Positions 25,294-33,236 of a DNA stretch of 64,000 bases are shown piece after piece (the stretch's first letter is position 1; the number at the start of each line of letters is the position of its first letter). The DNA comes from Streptomyces actinomycinicus (GTDB lineage: Bacteria; Actinomycetota; Actinomycetes; Streptomycetales; Streptomycetaceae): NCBI RefSeq assembly GCF_016741775.1, contig NZ_JAERRK010000021.1, forward strand, positions 107,480-171,479, given 5' to 3'. The notes under the pieces are model-generated. The model was not told the origin of the DNA, ran no database searches, and saw only the letters and a list, made by a program, of their open reading frames with translations. A program made the translations under genes and the position numbers.

Positions 25294-26022
25294 GTGAACC
25301 CTGAACAGTCCGAGGATCAGTCCGGCCGGCCGATCGGCCGCCGGGTCTTCCTCGGTACCCTCGGCCTGGGCGCGCTCGGCGTCGTCGCCGCCCCCACGCT
25401 CCAGCGCGGCATGGAAAGCCTGCTCGGCGGTGTGGCCGGCCAGGACCCCACCGGCCTGACCGGTCTGCTGCCCAACGGCGGCGGCTTCCGCTACTACTCC
25501 GTCGCCGCCTCCGTCCCGCACAGGACCGCCGCCGACTACCGCCTCACCGTCGACGGCCTGGTCGACCACCCGCGCAGCTACACCCTCGCCGAGCTGCGCG
25601 CCCTGCCGCAGACCCGGCTGGTCAAGGACGTCCAGTGCGTCACCGGGTGGCGGGTCCCCGGCACCCCCTTCGAAGGCGTCCGCCTCTCCCGCCTGCTGGA
25701 CGCGGCCGGCGTCCGCTCCTCCGCCAGGGCCGTCCGCTTCACCTGCTTCGACGGCACCTACAGCGAGAGCCTCACGCTGGACCAGGCCGGCCGGCCGGAC
25801 GTACTGGTCGCCCTGCGCATGCAGGACAAGGACATCGGCCACGACCACGGCGGTCCGGCCCGCCTCTATGTCGCGCCCATGTACTTCTACAAGTCGGCCA
25901 AGTGGCTCTCCGGCATCACCGTCACCGACCGCGTGAAGCCCGGCTACTGGGAGAACCTCGGCTACGACGTCGACGCCTGGGTCGGCCGCTCGAACGGACG
26001 GACCGATGAGCCTACGAGCTGA
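25294..26022 (+). CDS. Molybdopterin-dependent oxidoreductase, sulfite-oxidase fold, Tat-exported, 242 aa
   Basis: MsrP/sulfite-oxidase-like catalytic domain with the molybdenum-ligand Cys in VKDVQCVTGW. ADYRLTVDGLVDHP at the front and GPARLYVAPMYFYKSAKWL at the back are family landmarks. The N-terminus has GRRVFLGTLGLGALGVVAAP, a twin-arginine signal, so cofactor-loaded export is expected. It overlaps the cytochrome b gene by 17 bp, which supplies the membrane electron link. Substrate unknown; repair of oxidised Met-containing proteins or sulfite oxidation are both possible. Confidence 0.9.
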   Translation: MNPEQSEDQSGRPIGRRVFLGTLGLGALGVVAAPTLQRGMESLLGGVAGQDPTGLTGLLPNGGGFRYYSVAASVPHRTAADYRLTVDGLVDHPRSYTLAELRALPQTRLVKDVQCVTGWRVPGTPFEGVRLSRLLDAAGVRSSARAVRFTCFDGTYSESLTLDQAGRPDVLVALRMQDKDIGHDHGGPARLYVAPMYFYKSAKWLSGITVTDRVKPGYWENLGYDVDAWVGRSNGRTDEPTS

Positions 26023-26632
26023 GACCCCGGCCCCGCCCGGCGCCCGCGTCCACCGCTTCACCCGGGCCGAACGGTGGGTCCACCGCGGCACGGCCGCACT
26101 GATGGGCGTCTGCGTGGTGACGGCGGCCTTCCTCTACATCCCCCAGCTGGCGGTGCTGGTCGGCCGTCGCGAGCTGGTCGTCCGCGTCCACCAGTGGGCG
26201 GGCGTCGCCCTGCCGGTGCCCGTCCTGCTGGGCCTGGCCTCCCGGGCGTTCCGTGCCGACCTGCGCTTCCTCAACCGCTTCGGCCCGCACGACAGGGTCT
26301 GGCTGCGCGCCGCGCTGCGCCGCGACAAGCGCCGCTCCTCCCGGTCGGCCGGGAAGTTCAACGCCGGCCAGAAGGTCTACGCGGCCTGGATCGCCGGCGC
26401 GACCCTGGTGATGCTCGGCACAGGCCTGATGATGTGGTTCACCCACGTCACCCCGCTGATGTGGCGCACCTCGGCCACCTTCGTGCACGACTGGCTGGCC
26501 CTGACCATCGGCGTGGTCCTGGCCGGGCACATCGGCATGGCGCTCGGGGACCCGGAGGCCCGCAAGGGGCTGCGGACGGGCCGGGTGAGCGGGGAATGGG
26601 CCCAGCGGGAGCATCCCTTGTGGCGCCCCTGA
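26006..26632 (+). CDS. Membrane cytochrome b partner of the molybdoenzyme, 208 aa
   Basis: Four predicted membrane helices of the cytochrome b561/formate-dehydrogenase gamma type. Candidate haem histidines are in FTRAERWVHRG, VRVHQWAGV and FVHDWLALT/VLAGHIGM. The start overlaps the end of the molybdoenzyme gene, so they are co-translated. It should carry electrons between the quinone pool and the exported molybdopterin subunit. A strong hairpin (26646-26674) ends the operon. Confidence 0.88.
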   Translation: MSLRAETPAPPGARVHRFTRAERWVHRGTAALMGVCVVTAAFLYIPQLAVLVGRRELVVRVHQWAGVALPVPVLLGLASRAFRADLRFLNRFGPHDRVWLRAALRRDKRRSSRSAGKFNAGQKVYAAWIAGATLVMLGTGLMMWFTHVTPLMWRTSATFVHDWLALTIGVVLAGHIGMALGDPEARKGLRTGRVSGEWAQREHPLWRP

Positions 26633-26645
26633 GTTGGCCCCCGCG

Positions 26646-26674
26646 CGGCCCGCCGTCCCGGGACCGGCGGGCCG
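26646..26674. terminator. Hairpin terminator of the molybdoenzyme operon
   Basis: CGGCCCGCCG and CGGCGGGCCG form a perfect 10-bp stem with a 9-nt loop 14 bp after the cytochrome b stop. Confidence 0.55.
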
Positions 26675-26713
26675 ACGCCTCGAAGGGCGCCCTCGCGGGG
26701 TAACCGGAACCTA

Positions 26714-26727
26714 GCCTTCCGGAAGGC
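26714..26727. promoter_or_regulatory. Perfect 14-bp palindrome GCCTTCCGGAAGGC
   Basis: Lies 92 bp upstream of the 56-residue gene at 26819 and is followed by AAAATGG. It could be an operator for that gene. It has no loop, so it is unlikely to be a terminator. Confidence 0.4.
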
Positions 26728-26818
26728 AAAATGGAACCCCCGATTCCTGTTGACCCCGTGACGTGCCCGGACGCACCCTGAATCCCACGTTCCAGGTGGG
26801 ACCGGAAGGGAGCAGAGG

Positions 26819-26989
26819 ATGAGCAGAGCCACCGACACGCTCCGTGTCGTCGAGTACTGGACGGACCAGGACACCCATGTGATCTTCCCCGTCCAGCGCA
26901 ACGAGGAGGTCGACCGCATGAGCGACGCCCAGCTCATCTCGGAGTACGGGGATCCCGCGGCCGGTTCGGTCGTGCGCATCGTCCACTAG
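26819..26989 (+). CDS. Small conserved-looking protein, 56 aa
   Basis: ATG at 26819 preceded by GGAAGGGAGCAGAGG, a good Shine-Dalgarno. The product starts MSRATDTLRVVEYWTDQDTH and ends VVRIVH; it is acidic, without Cys, signal or membrane segment. The codon third positions are GC-rich as in neighbouring genes, which supports coding. Family not recognised. It stands alone, with its own upstream palindrome, and is convergent with gntP. Confidence 0.7.
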   Translation: MSRATDTLRVVEYWTDQDTHVIFPVQRNEEVDRMSDAQLISEYGDPAAGSVVRIVH

Positions 26990-27016
26990 GCGCAGCGGGC
27001 CGTCGTCGTACGGCTG

Positions 27017-28414
27017 CTAGATCACCAGGGACAGCAGCAGCACCAGGCCGCCGGCGACCACCGAGATGATGGTCTCCATCACGGACCAGGTCTTGACGGT
27101 CTGTCCGACGGTCAGCCCGAAGTACTCCTTCACCAGCCAGAATCCGGCGTCGTTGACCTGGCTGAAGAAGAGCGAGCCCGCGCCGATGGCGAGCACCAGG
27201 AGAGCCGCGTGGGTGGTCGACATGTCGGCCGCGAGCGGAGCGACCAGGCCGGCCGCCGATACCGTCGCCACCGTCGCCGAGCCGGTCGCCAGCCGGATCG
27301 CCACCGCGATCAGCCAGCCCAGCAGCAGTGCCGGGATCGACCAGTCCTTGGAGACGTCCAGGATCATCTGGCCCACACCGCAGTCGATCAGCGTCTGCTT
27401 GAAGCCGCCCCCCGCGCCGACGATCAGGAGGATGCCGGCGATCGGCATCAGGCCCCGCTCGACGGTCTGCTGGAGGCGGTCCCTGGTGAACCCGGCGGGC
27501 CGGCCCAGCGTGAAGAAGCCGACGAGCACGGCGGCGAGCAGGGCGATCAGCGGGGAGCCGACGACGTCGAAGACACGCTGGGTCCTGTTCGCCGGGTCGT
27601 CGACGACGATGTCGACCAGGGCCTTGGCCAGCATCAGCACCACCGGCAGCAGGACGGTGCCGAGCGTCGCGCCGAAGCCCGGACGGCGCTCCAGTTCCTC
27701 GGAGGCGCGCTGCGGCAGCATCCGCTCGGGTGCGGGGACGTCCACCCAGCGGGCCGCGACCTTGGAGAACAGCGGACCGGCGATGATCACGGTCGGGACG
27801 GCGACCAGGATGCCGAGCGCCAGGGTCACGCCCAGGTTGGCGTGGAGCGCGTCGATCGCGACCAGCGGGCCGGGGTGCGGCGGGATGAGCCCGTGCATCA
27901 CGGACAGGCCGGCCAGGGCCGGGATGCCGATGCGCATCAGGGAGTAGTTGCCCCGCCTGGCGACCATCAGCACGACCGGGATCAGCAGCACGATGCCGAC
28001 CTCGAAGAACAGCGGCAGACCGATCACCGAGGCGATCAGCACCATCGCCCAGGGCATCGCGCGTCCCCCGGCCTTGGCCAGGATCGTGTCGACGATCTGG
28101 TCGGCGCCGCCGGAGTCGGCGAGGAGCTTGCCCAGGATCGCCCCGAGCGCGATCAGGACGCCCACGCCGGCCACGGTGGAGCCGAGCCCGGTGGTGAAGC
28201 TGAGGATGGCCTTGTCGAGCGGTGCCCCGGCGACCGCTCCGAGCGCGAGCGACCCGATGGTCAGCGCCAGGAAGGCATGGAGCTTGAACTTGGTGATGAG
28301 CAGGACGATGGCGGCGATGCCCACCAGGACGGCGATGCCCAGCTGGGCGTGTCCGGCGGAGGTGATCGGCGCGGGCGCGTCCGCTGCCAGCATCTCGACG
28401 CTGAGTCTGGTCAC
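27017..28414 (-). CDS. gntP: GntP-family gluconate permease, 465 aa
   Basis: Gluconate:H+ symporter with 12-14 membrane helices. Family landmarks include FFEVGIVLLIPV, GLSVMHGLIPPHPGPL and FSQVNDAGFWLVKEYFG near the C-terminus. It is downstream of gntK in the same direction (70 bp gap), forming a gluconate uptake-and-phosphorylation operon. It is likely controlled by the divergent GntR gene through the GACTTATAAGTC operator. Confidence 0.95.
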   Translation of the reverse strand: MTRLSVEMLAADAPAPITSAGHAQLGIAVLVGIAAIVLLITKFKLHAFLALTIGSLALGAVAGAPLDKAILSFTTGLGSTVAGVGVLIALGAILGKLLADSGGADQIVDTILAKAGGRAMPWAMVLIASVIGLPLFFEVGIVLLIPVVLMVARRGNYSLMRIGIPALAGLSVMHGLIPPHPGPLVAIDALHANLGVTLALGILVAVPTVIIAGPLFSKVAARWVDVPAPERMLPQRASEELERRPGFGATLGTVLLPVVLMLAKALVDIVVDDPANRTQRVFDVVGSPLIALLAAVLVGFFTLGRPAGFTRDRLQQTVERGLMPIAGILLIVGAGGGFKQTLIDCGVGQMILDVSKDWSIPALLLGWLIAVAIRLATGSATVATVSAAGLVAPLAADMSTTHAALLVLAIGAGSLFFSQVNDAGFWLVKEYFGLTVGQTVKTWSVMETIISVVAGGLVLLLSLVI

Positions 28415-28484
28415 GGGGGTTCCCTTGCGGTTACGGGGGAGCTGAAGGGGATGTCCTGGAAGGAGCTGCCGGGAGCGACCGGGG

Positions 28485-29012
28485 CTACTGGGAGCCGCCC
28501 GTGGTGTCGGCGAGCGCCGCGAGTGCCCGCACGGCGCGCTCGGTGATCTCCTGCGGGCTGCCGCCCACGTCCACGGCGACGCCCGCCTCGTCCGCCTCGA
28601 GCGGCTGGAGCGTGGCGAACTGGGAGTCCAGCAGCGCGGTGGGCATGAAATGCCCCTGCCGCTGTGTCATCCGCTCCTCGATCAGCCGGCGGTCGCCCGT
28701 GAGGTGCAGGAACACCGCCCCCGGGGCCACGGACCTCAGCCGGTCGCGGTACGCCCGCTTCAGTGCCGAGCTGCTGACCACCCCGCCCAGTCCGGCCCGG
28801 CCGTGCGCCCAGTGCCCGATGGCGTCGAGCCACGGCCACCGGTCGGCGTCGTCGAGCGGGATCCCGGCCGACATCTTGTCGATGTTGGCCTGGGGGTGGA
28901 AGTCGTCGCCCTCGGCGTACGGGACGCCCAGCCGCGCGGCGAGCAAGGGACCGATCGTCGTCTTGCCCGTCCCCGCGACGCCCATCACGACGACGACCTG
29001 GGGGGTTCGCAT
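28485..29012 (-). CDS. gntK: Gluconokinase, 175 aa
   Basis: Phosphorylates D-gluconate to 6-phosphogluconate. The P-loop is GVAGTGKTT, followed by EGDDFHPQANIDKMSAG and PLDDADRWPWL, the hallmark of the GntK/IdnK type. The length is typical. The start at 29012 (MRTPQVVVV) is chosen because the P-loop then begins near residue 10 as in the family; the longer frame runs into the operator region. Confidence 0.95.
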   Translation of the reverse strand: MRTPQVVVVMGVAGTGKTTIGPLLAARLGVPYAEGDDFHPQANIDKMSAGIPLDDADRWPWLDAIGHWAHGRAGLGGVVSSSALKRAYRDRLRSVAPGAVFLHLTGDRRLIEERMTQRQGHFMPTALLDSQFATLQPLEADEAGVAVDVGGSPQEITERAVRALAALADTTGGSQ

Positions 29013-29100
29013 CACTGCCTCGCTGTCTTCCTCGACATCCGACGCCGCTGCGGCGTCGCCACACTGAAACCCATTAGGTACGACGAATTCAAGAGTCTGT

Positions 29101-29112
29101 GACTTATAAGTC
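29101..29112. promoter_or_regulatory. Perfect palindrome GACTTATAAGTC, GntR operator
   Basis: AT-rich 12-bp perfect dyad in the 140-bp divergent region between gntK and the GntR gene. A second, imperfect GAC-TTTTT-GTC site follows at 29114-29124. It is placed to overlap the promoters of both units. Confidence 0.7.
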
Positions 29113-29152
29113 TGACTTTTTGTCTCTGTGATCCACGCCGTACGCTGAGTGC

Positions 29153-29854
29153 ATGACCACACCGGGCCGGGGGCTGCACGGCCATGTACTCGACACCCTC
29201 GGCCCCGCGATCACTGCGGGCGAGTACCCGCCGGGCAGCGTTCTGCGCACCGACGAACTGGCACAGCACTTCGAGGTGTCACGTTCCGTCATGCGCGAGG
29301 CGGTCCGCGTGCTCGAGTCGATGCACCTGGTCGAGTCCCGCCGCCGGGTCGGGGTCACGGTCCGCCCGAAGACCGAGTGGAACGTCTACGACCCCCAGGT
29401 CATCCGCTGGCGCCTCGCCGGCGCCGACCGCCCGCACCAGCTGCGCTCGCTGACCGTGCTGCGCTCCGCCGTCGAACCCGCGGCGGCCGGCCTCGCCGCG
29501 AAGCACGCCACGCCCGAGCAGTGCGCCGAACTCACCGAGTGCGCCCTCGGTATGGTCGCCAACTCACGAGGCCACAAGCTCGAGGAGTACCTGGTCCACG
29601 ACGTCGCCTTCCACCGGGTGATCCTCGCCGCCTCCGGCAACGAGATGTTCGCCCGCCTCGGCGACGTCGTCGCGGAGGTGCTGGCCGGACGCACCCACCA
29701 CGAGGTGATGTTCGAGGACCCCGACCCGGCGGCCGTCACCCTGCACGTGCAGGTGGCCGAGGCGGTCCGCGCGGGCGACGAGGCACGCGCCGAGGAACTG
29801 ACCCGGCAGATCACCGCGGGCGCCCTCCAGGAACTGGACATCCTGGCGCCCTAG
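29153..29854 (+). CDS. GntR/FadR-subfamily regulator of gluconate genes, 233 aa
   Basis: N-terminal GntR winged helix (RTDELAQHFEVSRSVMREAVRVLES, residues about 32-56, then RRRVGVTV) and a C-terminal FCD all-helical effector domain. Metal/ligand residues of that domain are suggested by HDVAFHRVILAASGN. It is divergent from gntK-gntP with a perfect operator between, so it is the probable gluconate-responsive repressor. Confidence 0.92.
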   Translation: MTTPGRGLHGHVLDTLGPAITAGEYPPGSVLRTDELAQHFEVSRSVMREAVRVLESMHLVESRRRVGVTVRPKTEWNVYDPQVIRWRLAGADRPHQLRSLTVLRSAVEPAAAGLAAKHATPEQCAELTECALGMVANSRGHKLEEYLVHDVAFHRVILAASGNEMFARLGDVVAEVLAGRTHHEVMFEDPDPAAVTLHVQVAEAVRAGDEARAEELTRQITAGALQELDILAP

Positions 29855-29952
29855 CCCGGCCGCCCCGTGCGGGCCGGGGCCGGAGGTTTCCACGGGACCG
29901 GATGTTCCCGGGGAGCCCTACACCCGTTGTTCCCAGGGCGAGCCGGGGCCGG

Positions 29953-30333
29953 CTAGTCGTCCAGGAAGTCCCCGTCGACGTACACCCACGCCCCCTCCAC
30001 CCGCTCGAACCGGCTCCGCTCGTGCAGCGAGCCGCCCCGGTAGGAGGCCCGGAAAGTGACCGTGCCCGTGGTGTGGAACGCGGACCCGTCGGTGCCGCCG
30101 AGGATCTCCAGACCCGTCCACCGCATGCGCGGGTCCAGCTCCAGCCGCTCGGGCCGGGTCCGGGGATGCCAGGTGCGCAGCAGATACCCCGCGTCCCCCC
30201 GCACGAACGCGCTGTACCGCGACCGCATCAGTGACTCGGCGGTCGGCGCGGGCGCCGAGCCGACGGGGAGGAAGCGGCCGCAGCAGGCGTCGTAGGAACG
30301 GGGGAGTCCGCAGGGGCAGGAGCGCGAGGTCAT
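29953..30333 (-). CDS. YchJ-family (UPF0225) SEC-C protein, 126 aa
   Basis: Begins with a Cys-rich zinc-binding SEC-C-type motif (CPCGLPRSYDACCGRFL), followed by the NTF2-like YchJ domain (MRSRYSAFVRGDAGYLLRTW and a WxYVDGDF end). I recall the S. coelicolor homologue as SCO1677. The start at 30333 places the Cys motif at the N-terminus as in the family. Function unknown. It marks the left edge of a region that appears inserted relative to S. coelicolor. Confidence 0.9.
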   Translation of the reverse strand: MTSRSCPCGLPRSYDACCGRFLPVGSAPAPTAESLMRSRYSAFVRGDAGYLLRTWHPRTRPERLELDPRMRWTGLEILGGTDGSAFHTTGTVTFRASYRGGSLHERSRFERVEGAWVYVDGDFLDD

Positions 30334-30461
30334 GGGCTCATTCTGCCCGGCGCAGGGGAGGCGTCCGCCGCAGGCCGGGTGCACAGTGGAAGGGGCCGGA
30401 CGCACGCGCCACGGAAGGACGCCGACGCCCCGCTCCGCAGCACAGGGAGGCGAGACGGACC

Positions 30462-30773
30462 ATGACCGATCCCTTGCTCAGCCGTCCACCGGCCGTGAAG
30501 GAATGGCGGCTGAACCTGTACCTGTCCGAGCACGATCCCGACACCACCGCCCGGATCGTCCTCGACACCGGCGACAACGTACTGGAGAGCCACGCGGAGG
30601 CCCGCCGGAGCCCCTACGACCGGGCGATGCCCGACATCGGTGACGAACTCGCCGCCGGACGCGCGCTGATCGCCATGGGCCGCCTGCTGCTGCGCGCCGC
30701 CGACGGCGACATGAAGGCGACCGGCGCGGCCGACACGGACGGTCCGACACCGCTCTGGGCGCCGCGGGAGTGA
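30462..30773 (+). CDS. DUF1876 (dsRBD-like) protein, 103 aa
   Basis: VKEWRLNLYLSEHDPDTTARIVL at the N-terminus and GDELAAGRALIAMGRLLL match DUF1876, a small alpha/beta domain often encoded beside stress or dormancy genes in actinobacteria. AGGGAGG lies 11 bp before the ATG. It is 12 bp upstream of the phosphoribosyltransferase-hydrolase gene and is probably the first gene of that operon. Confidence 0.85.
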   Translation: MTDPLLSRPPAVKEWRLNLYLSEHDPDTTARIVLDTGDNVLESHAEARRSPYDRAMPDIGDELAAGRALIAMGRLLLRAADGDMKATGAADTDGPTPLWAPRE

Positions 30774-30785
30774 AGGAGCCCCACC

Positions 30786-32090
30786 GTGCGCTTCGGCAAC
30801 CGGCTCGAAGCGGGACGCCGGCTGGGCGCCCGCCTGGAATACCTGCGGGGCCAGGACCTGGTGGTGCTCGGCCTGCCACGGGGAGGGGTGCCCGTCGCGG
30901 CCGAGGTCGCCGCGGCCCTCGACGCACCCCTGGACGTCTGCCTGGTGCGGAAACTGGGCGTGCCGTACCAGCCGGAGCTGGGCATGGGAGCGATCGGCGA
31001 GGGCGGCGTCCGCGTGATCAACCAGGAGGTGCTGCGCGGCACCGGCGTCTCGCCGGACGATCTCGCCCGCGTCGAGGAACGCGAACGCCGGGTCCTCGAG
31101 GAACGAGGCGCCCGCTACCGCGGTCAAGCGCCCCCCGTCGACGTCGCCGGCCGGACCGCGGTGGTCGTCGACGACGGCGTGGCCACCGGCTCCACCGCCC
31201 GCGCCGCCTGCCGTATCGCCCGGGCCCGGGGCGCCGCCCGGATCGTACTGGCGGTCCCCGTCGCCCCGCGGGACCTCGCCCACCGGCTGGGCGGGGACGC
31301 CGACGACCTGGTCTGCCTGGAGAAGCCCTTCGCCTTCGCCGCGGTCGGCCAGTTCTACGCCGACTTCGACCAGGTCGCCGACGAGGAGGTGACCACCTGC
31401 CTGCGGCAGGCGGCCCACCGCCACCGGCACGCCGCGGGCGCCGGATCCGCCGACCGGGAGGTGACCGTGACGGCCGGTGCCGTACGGCTCGGCGGGCGGC
31501 TCACCCTGCCCGACGACGCCACCGGCGTCGTGGTCTTCGCCCACGGCAGCGGCAGCAGCAGGCACAGCCCACGCAACCGGTTCGTCGCCGGGGGACTGCA
31601 CCGGGCCGGCCTCGGCACCCTGCTGTTCGACCTCCTCACCGACGCGGAAGAGGCCGACCGCGGCAACGTGTTCGACATCGCCCTGCTGGCCGGCCGGCTG
31701 CTGGACGCCACCGACTGGCTGCGCGACGAACCCGACGCCGAGGGCCTGGCCGTCGGCTGGTTCGGCGCCAGCACCGGCGCGGCCGCCGCCCTGTGGGCCG
31801 CCGCCGAACCCTCGGCACGGCCCGCCGCGGTCGTCTCCCGGGGCGGCCGGCCCGACCTCGCCGGAGTCCGGCTGCCCGAGGTGACCGCACCCACCCTGCT
31901 CATCGTCGGCGGCGCCGATCCGCTCGTGCTGGACCTCAACCGCGACGCACAGGCCCGGCTCCGCTGCGAGAACCGGCTGGAGGTCGTCCCCGGCGCCACC
32001 CACCTCTTCGAGGAGCCCGGCACGCTGGAGAGGGTGACCGAACTGGCCCGCGACTGGTTCGCGGACCACATGGCACCCGCGCACGTATAG
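30786..32090 (+). CDS. Phosphoribosyltransferase-alpha/beta hydrolase fusion, 434 aa
   Basis: Two domains in one chain. Residues 1-205 are a type I phosphoribosyltransferase with the PRPP loop VVVDDGVATGSTA at about 126. Residues 225-434 are a dienelactone-hydrolase-like alpha/beta hydrolase with VVVFAHGSGSSRHSPRN, the nucleophile in WFGASTGA (Ser329), an acidic residue in GGADPLV and His in GATHLFEEPG. GTG at 30786 has AAGGAG 8 bp upstream. Both domains exist as separate stress-linked proteins elsewhere, and the fusion is known in actinobacteria. Reaction unknown. Confidence 0.88.
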   Translation: MRFGNRLEAGRRLGARLEYLRGQDLVVLGLPRGGVPVAAEVAAALDAPLDVCLVRKLGVPYQPELGMGAIGEGGVRVINQEVLRGTGVSPDDLARVEERERRVLEERGARYRGQAPPVDVAGRTAVVVDDGVATGSTARAACRIARARGAARIVLAVPVAPRDLAHRLGGDADDLVCLEKPFAFAAVGQFYADFDQVADEEVTTCLRQAAHRHRHAAGAGSADREVTVTAGAVRLGGRLTLPDDATGVVVFAHGSGSSRHSPRNRFVAGGLHRAGLGTLLFDLLTDAEEADRGNVFDIALLAGRLLDATDWLRDEPDAEGLAVGWFGASTGAAAALWAAAEPSARPAAVVSRGGRPDLAGVRLPEVTAPTLLIVGGADPLVLDLNRDAQARLRCENRLEVVPGATHLFEEPGTLERVTELARDWFADHMAPAHV

Positions 32091-32099
32091 CCGCGGACC

Positions 32100-33227
32100 G
32101 TGCGCGAGGACGCCGTCACCCTGTTCCTCGCCGGAGACGTCATGCTCGGCAGGGGCGTCGACCAGATCCTCCCGCACCCCGGTGACCCGGCCCTGCGCGA
32201 GGATTACGTGCGCGACGCCCGCGAGTACGTCGCCCTGGCGGAGGCGGCGAACGGGCCGATACCCCGGCCCGTCGACCCCGCCTGGCCCTGGGGCGAGGCC
32301 CTGGCGGTCCTGGAGCGGGCCGCGCCGGACGTGCGGGTGATCAACCTCGAGACCGCCGTCACCCGGGACGGCGACTTCGCACCGGGCAAGGCCGTCCACT
32401 ACCGCATGCACCCCGCCAACCTGCCCTGCCTCGCCGCCGCCCGCCCCGACGTGTGCGTCCTCGCCAACAACCACGTCCTCGACTTCGGACTCCCCGGGCT
32501 CGCGGAGACGCTCGGCTCCCTGGCGGCGGCCGGGCTGCGCACCGCCGGGGCCGGCCACCGTGCCGCGGCGTGGCACCCGGCGATCGTCCCGCTGCGGCCG
32601 GCCGGACGCGTCCTCGTCTTCGCCTTCGGGATGCCGTCCAGCGGGATCCCGCACGGCTGGGCCGCCACCCCCGAACGGCCCGGCGTCGCCCTGGCCGCCG
32701 CGCCGACCGCGGCCGCCGCCCAGGACTTCGCCGACCGCCTCCGGCGGACCGGGCGGCCGGGCGACATCGTCGTCGCCTCCGTCCACTGGGGCCCCAACTG
32801 GGGCTACACCCCCTCCCGCGACGAGGTCCGCTTCGCCCACGCCCTGATCGACGCGGGCGCCCACGTCGTCCACGGACACTCCTCGCACCATCCGCGCCCC
32901 CCGGAGGTCTACCACGGCAAGCTCGTCCTGTACGGCTGCGGCGACCTCGTCGACGACTACGAGGGCATCGGCGGCTACGAGCGCTACCGCGACGACCTGC
33001 GGATGCTGTACCTGGTGTCGCTCGAGCCCGGCACCGGCCGGCTGACCGGTCTGCGGATGGTGCCGCTCCAGGCACGCCGGATGCGTCTGGAACACGCCTC
33101 GGCCGACGACACCGCCTGGCTGTGCGGCGTCCTCGACCGGCACGCCCGCGACCTCGGCACCCGCGTCGAGCAGACGGACGGCGGCACCCTCACGGTCCGG
33201 CCCCTGCGCGCCGGCGCGCCGCCGTGA
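32100..33227 (+). CDS. CapA-family metallophosphatase-like protein, 375 aa
   Basis: CapA/PgsA-type calcineurin-like fold. AGDVMLGRGVD starts the protein, then VINLETAVT, VLANNHVLDFG and VHGHSSHHPRPPEVY supply the metal ligands of the family. CapA is needed for poly-gamma-glutamate export in Bacillus, but soluble homologues like this one (no signal peptide, no membrane helix) are common and unassigned. It starts at a GTG 9 bp after the fusion gene, so it is in the same operon, and is convergent with polX (9-bp gap). Confidence 0.87.
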   Translation: MREDAVTLFLAGDVMLGRGVDQILPHPGDPALREDYVRDAREYVALAEAANGPIPRPVDPAWPWGEALAVLERAAPDVRVINLETAVTRDGDFAPGKAVHYRMHPANLPCLAAARPDVCVLANNHVLDFGLPGLAETLGSLAAAGLRTAGAGHRAAAWHPAIVPLRPAGRVLVFAFGMPSSGIPHGWAATPERPGVALAAAPTAAAAQDFADRLRRTGRPGDIVVASVHWGPNWGYTPSRDEVRFAHALIDAGAHVVHGHSSHHPRPPEVYHGKLVLYGCGDLVDDYEGIGGYERYRDDLRMLYLVSLEPGTGRLTGLRMVPLQARRMRLEHASADDTAWLCGVLDRHARDLGTRVEQTDGGTLTVRPLRAGAPP

Positions 33228-33236
33228 GACCCGGGG

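Noticed and set aside
30334..30461. attL-like copy of the tRNA-Leu 3' end at the left border of the 30-41 kb block
   Set aside because: No stretch resembling the tRNA 3' end was seen there by eye.
32100..33227. Poly-gamma-glutamate capsule system based on the CapA-like gene
   Set aside because: No capB, capC or capE-like genes nearby, and the protein lacks a membrane anchor.
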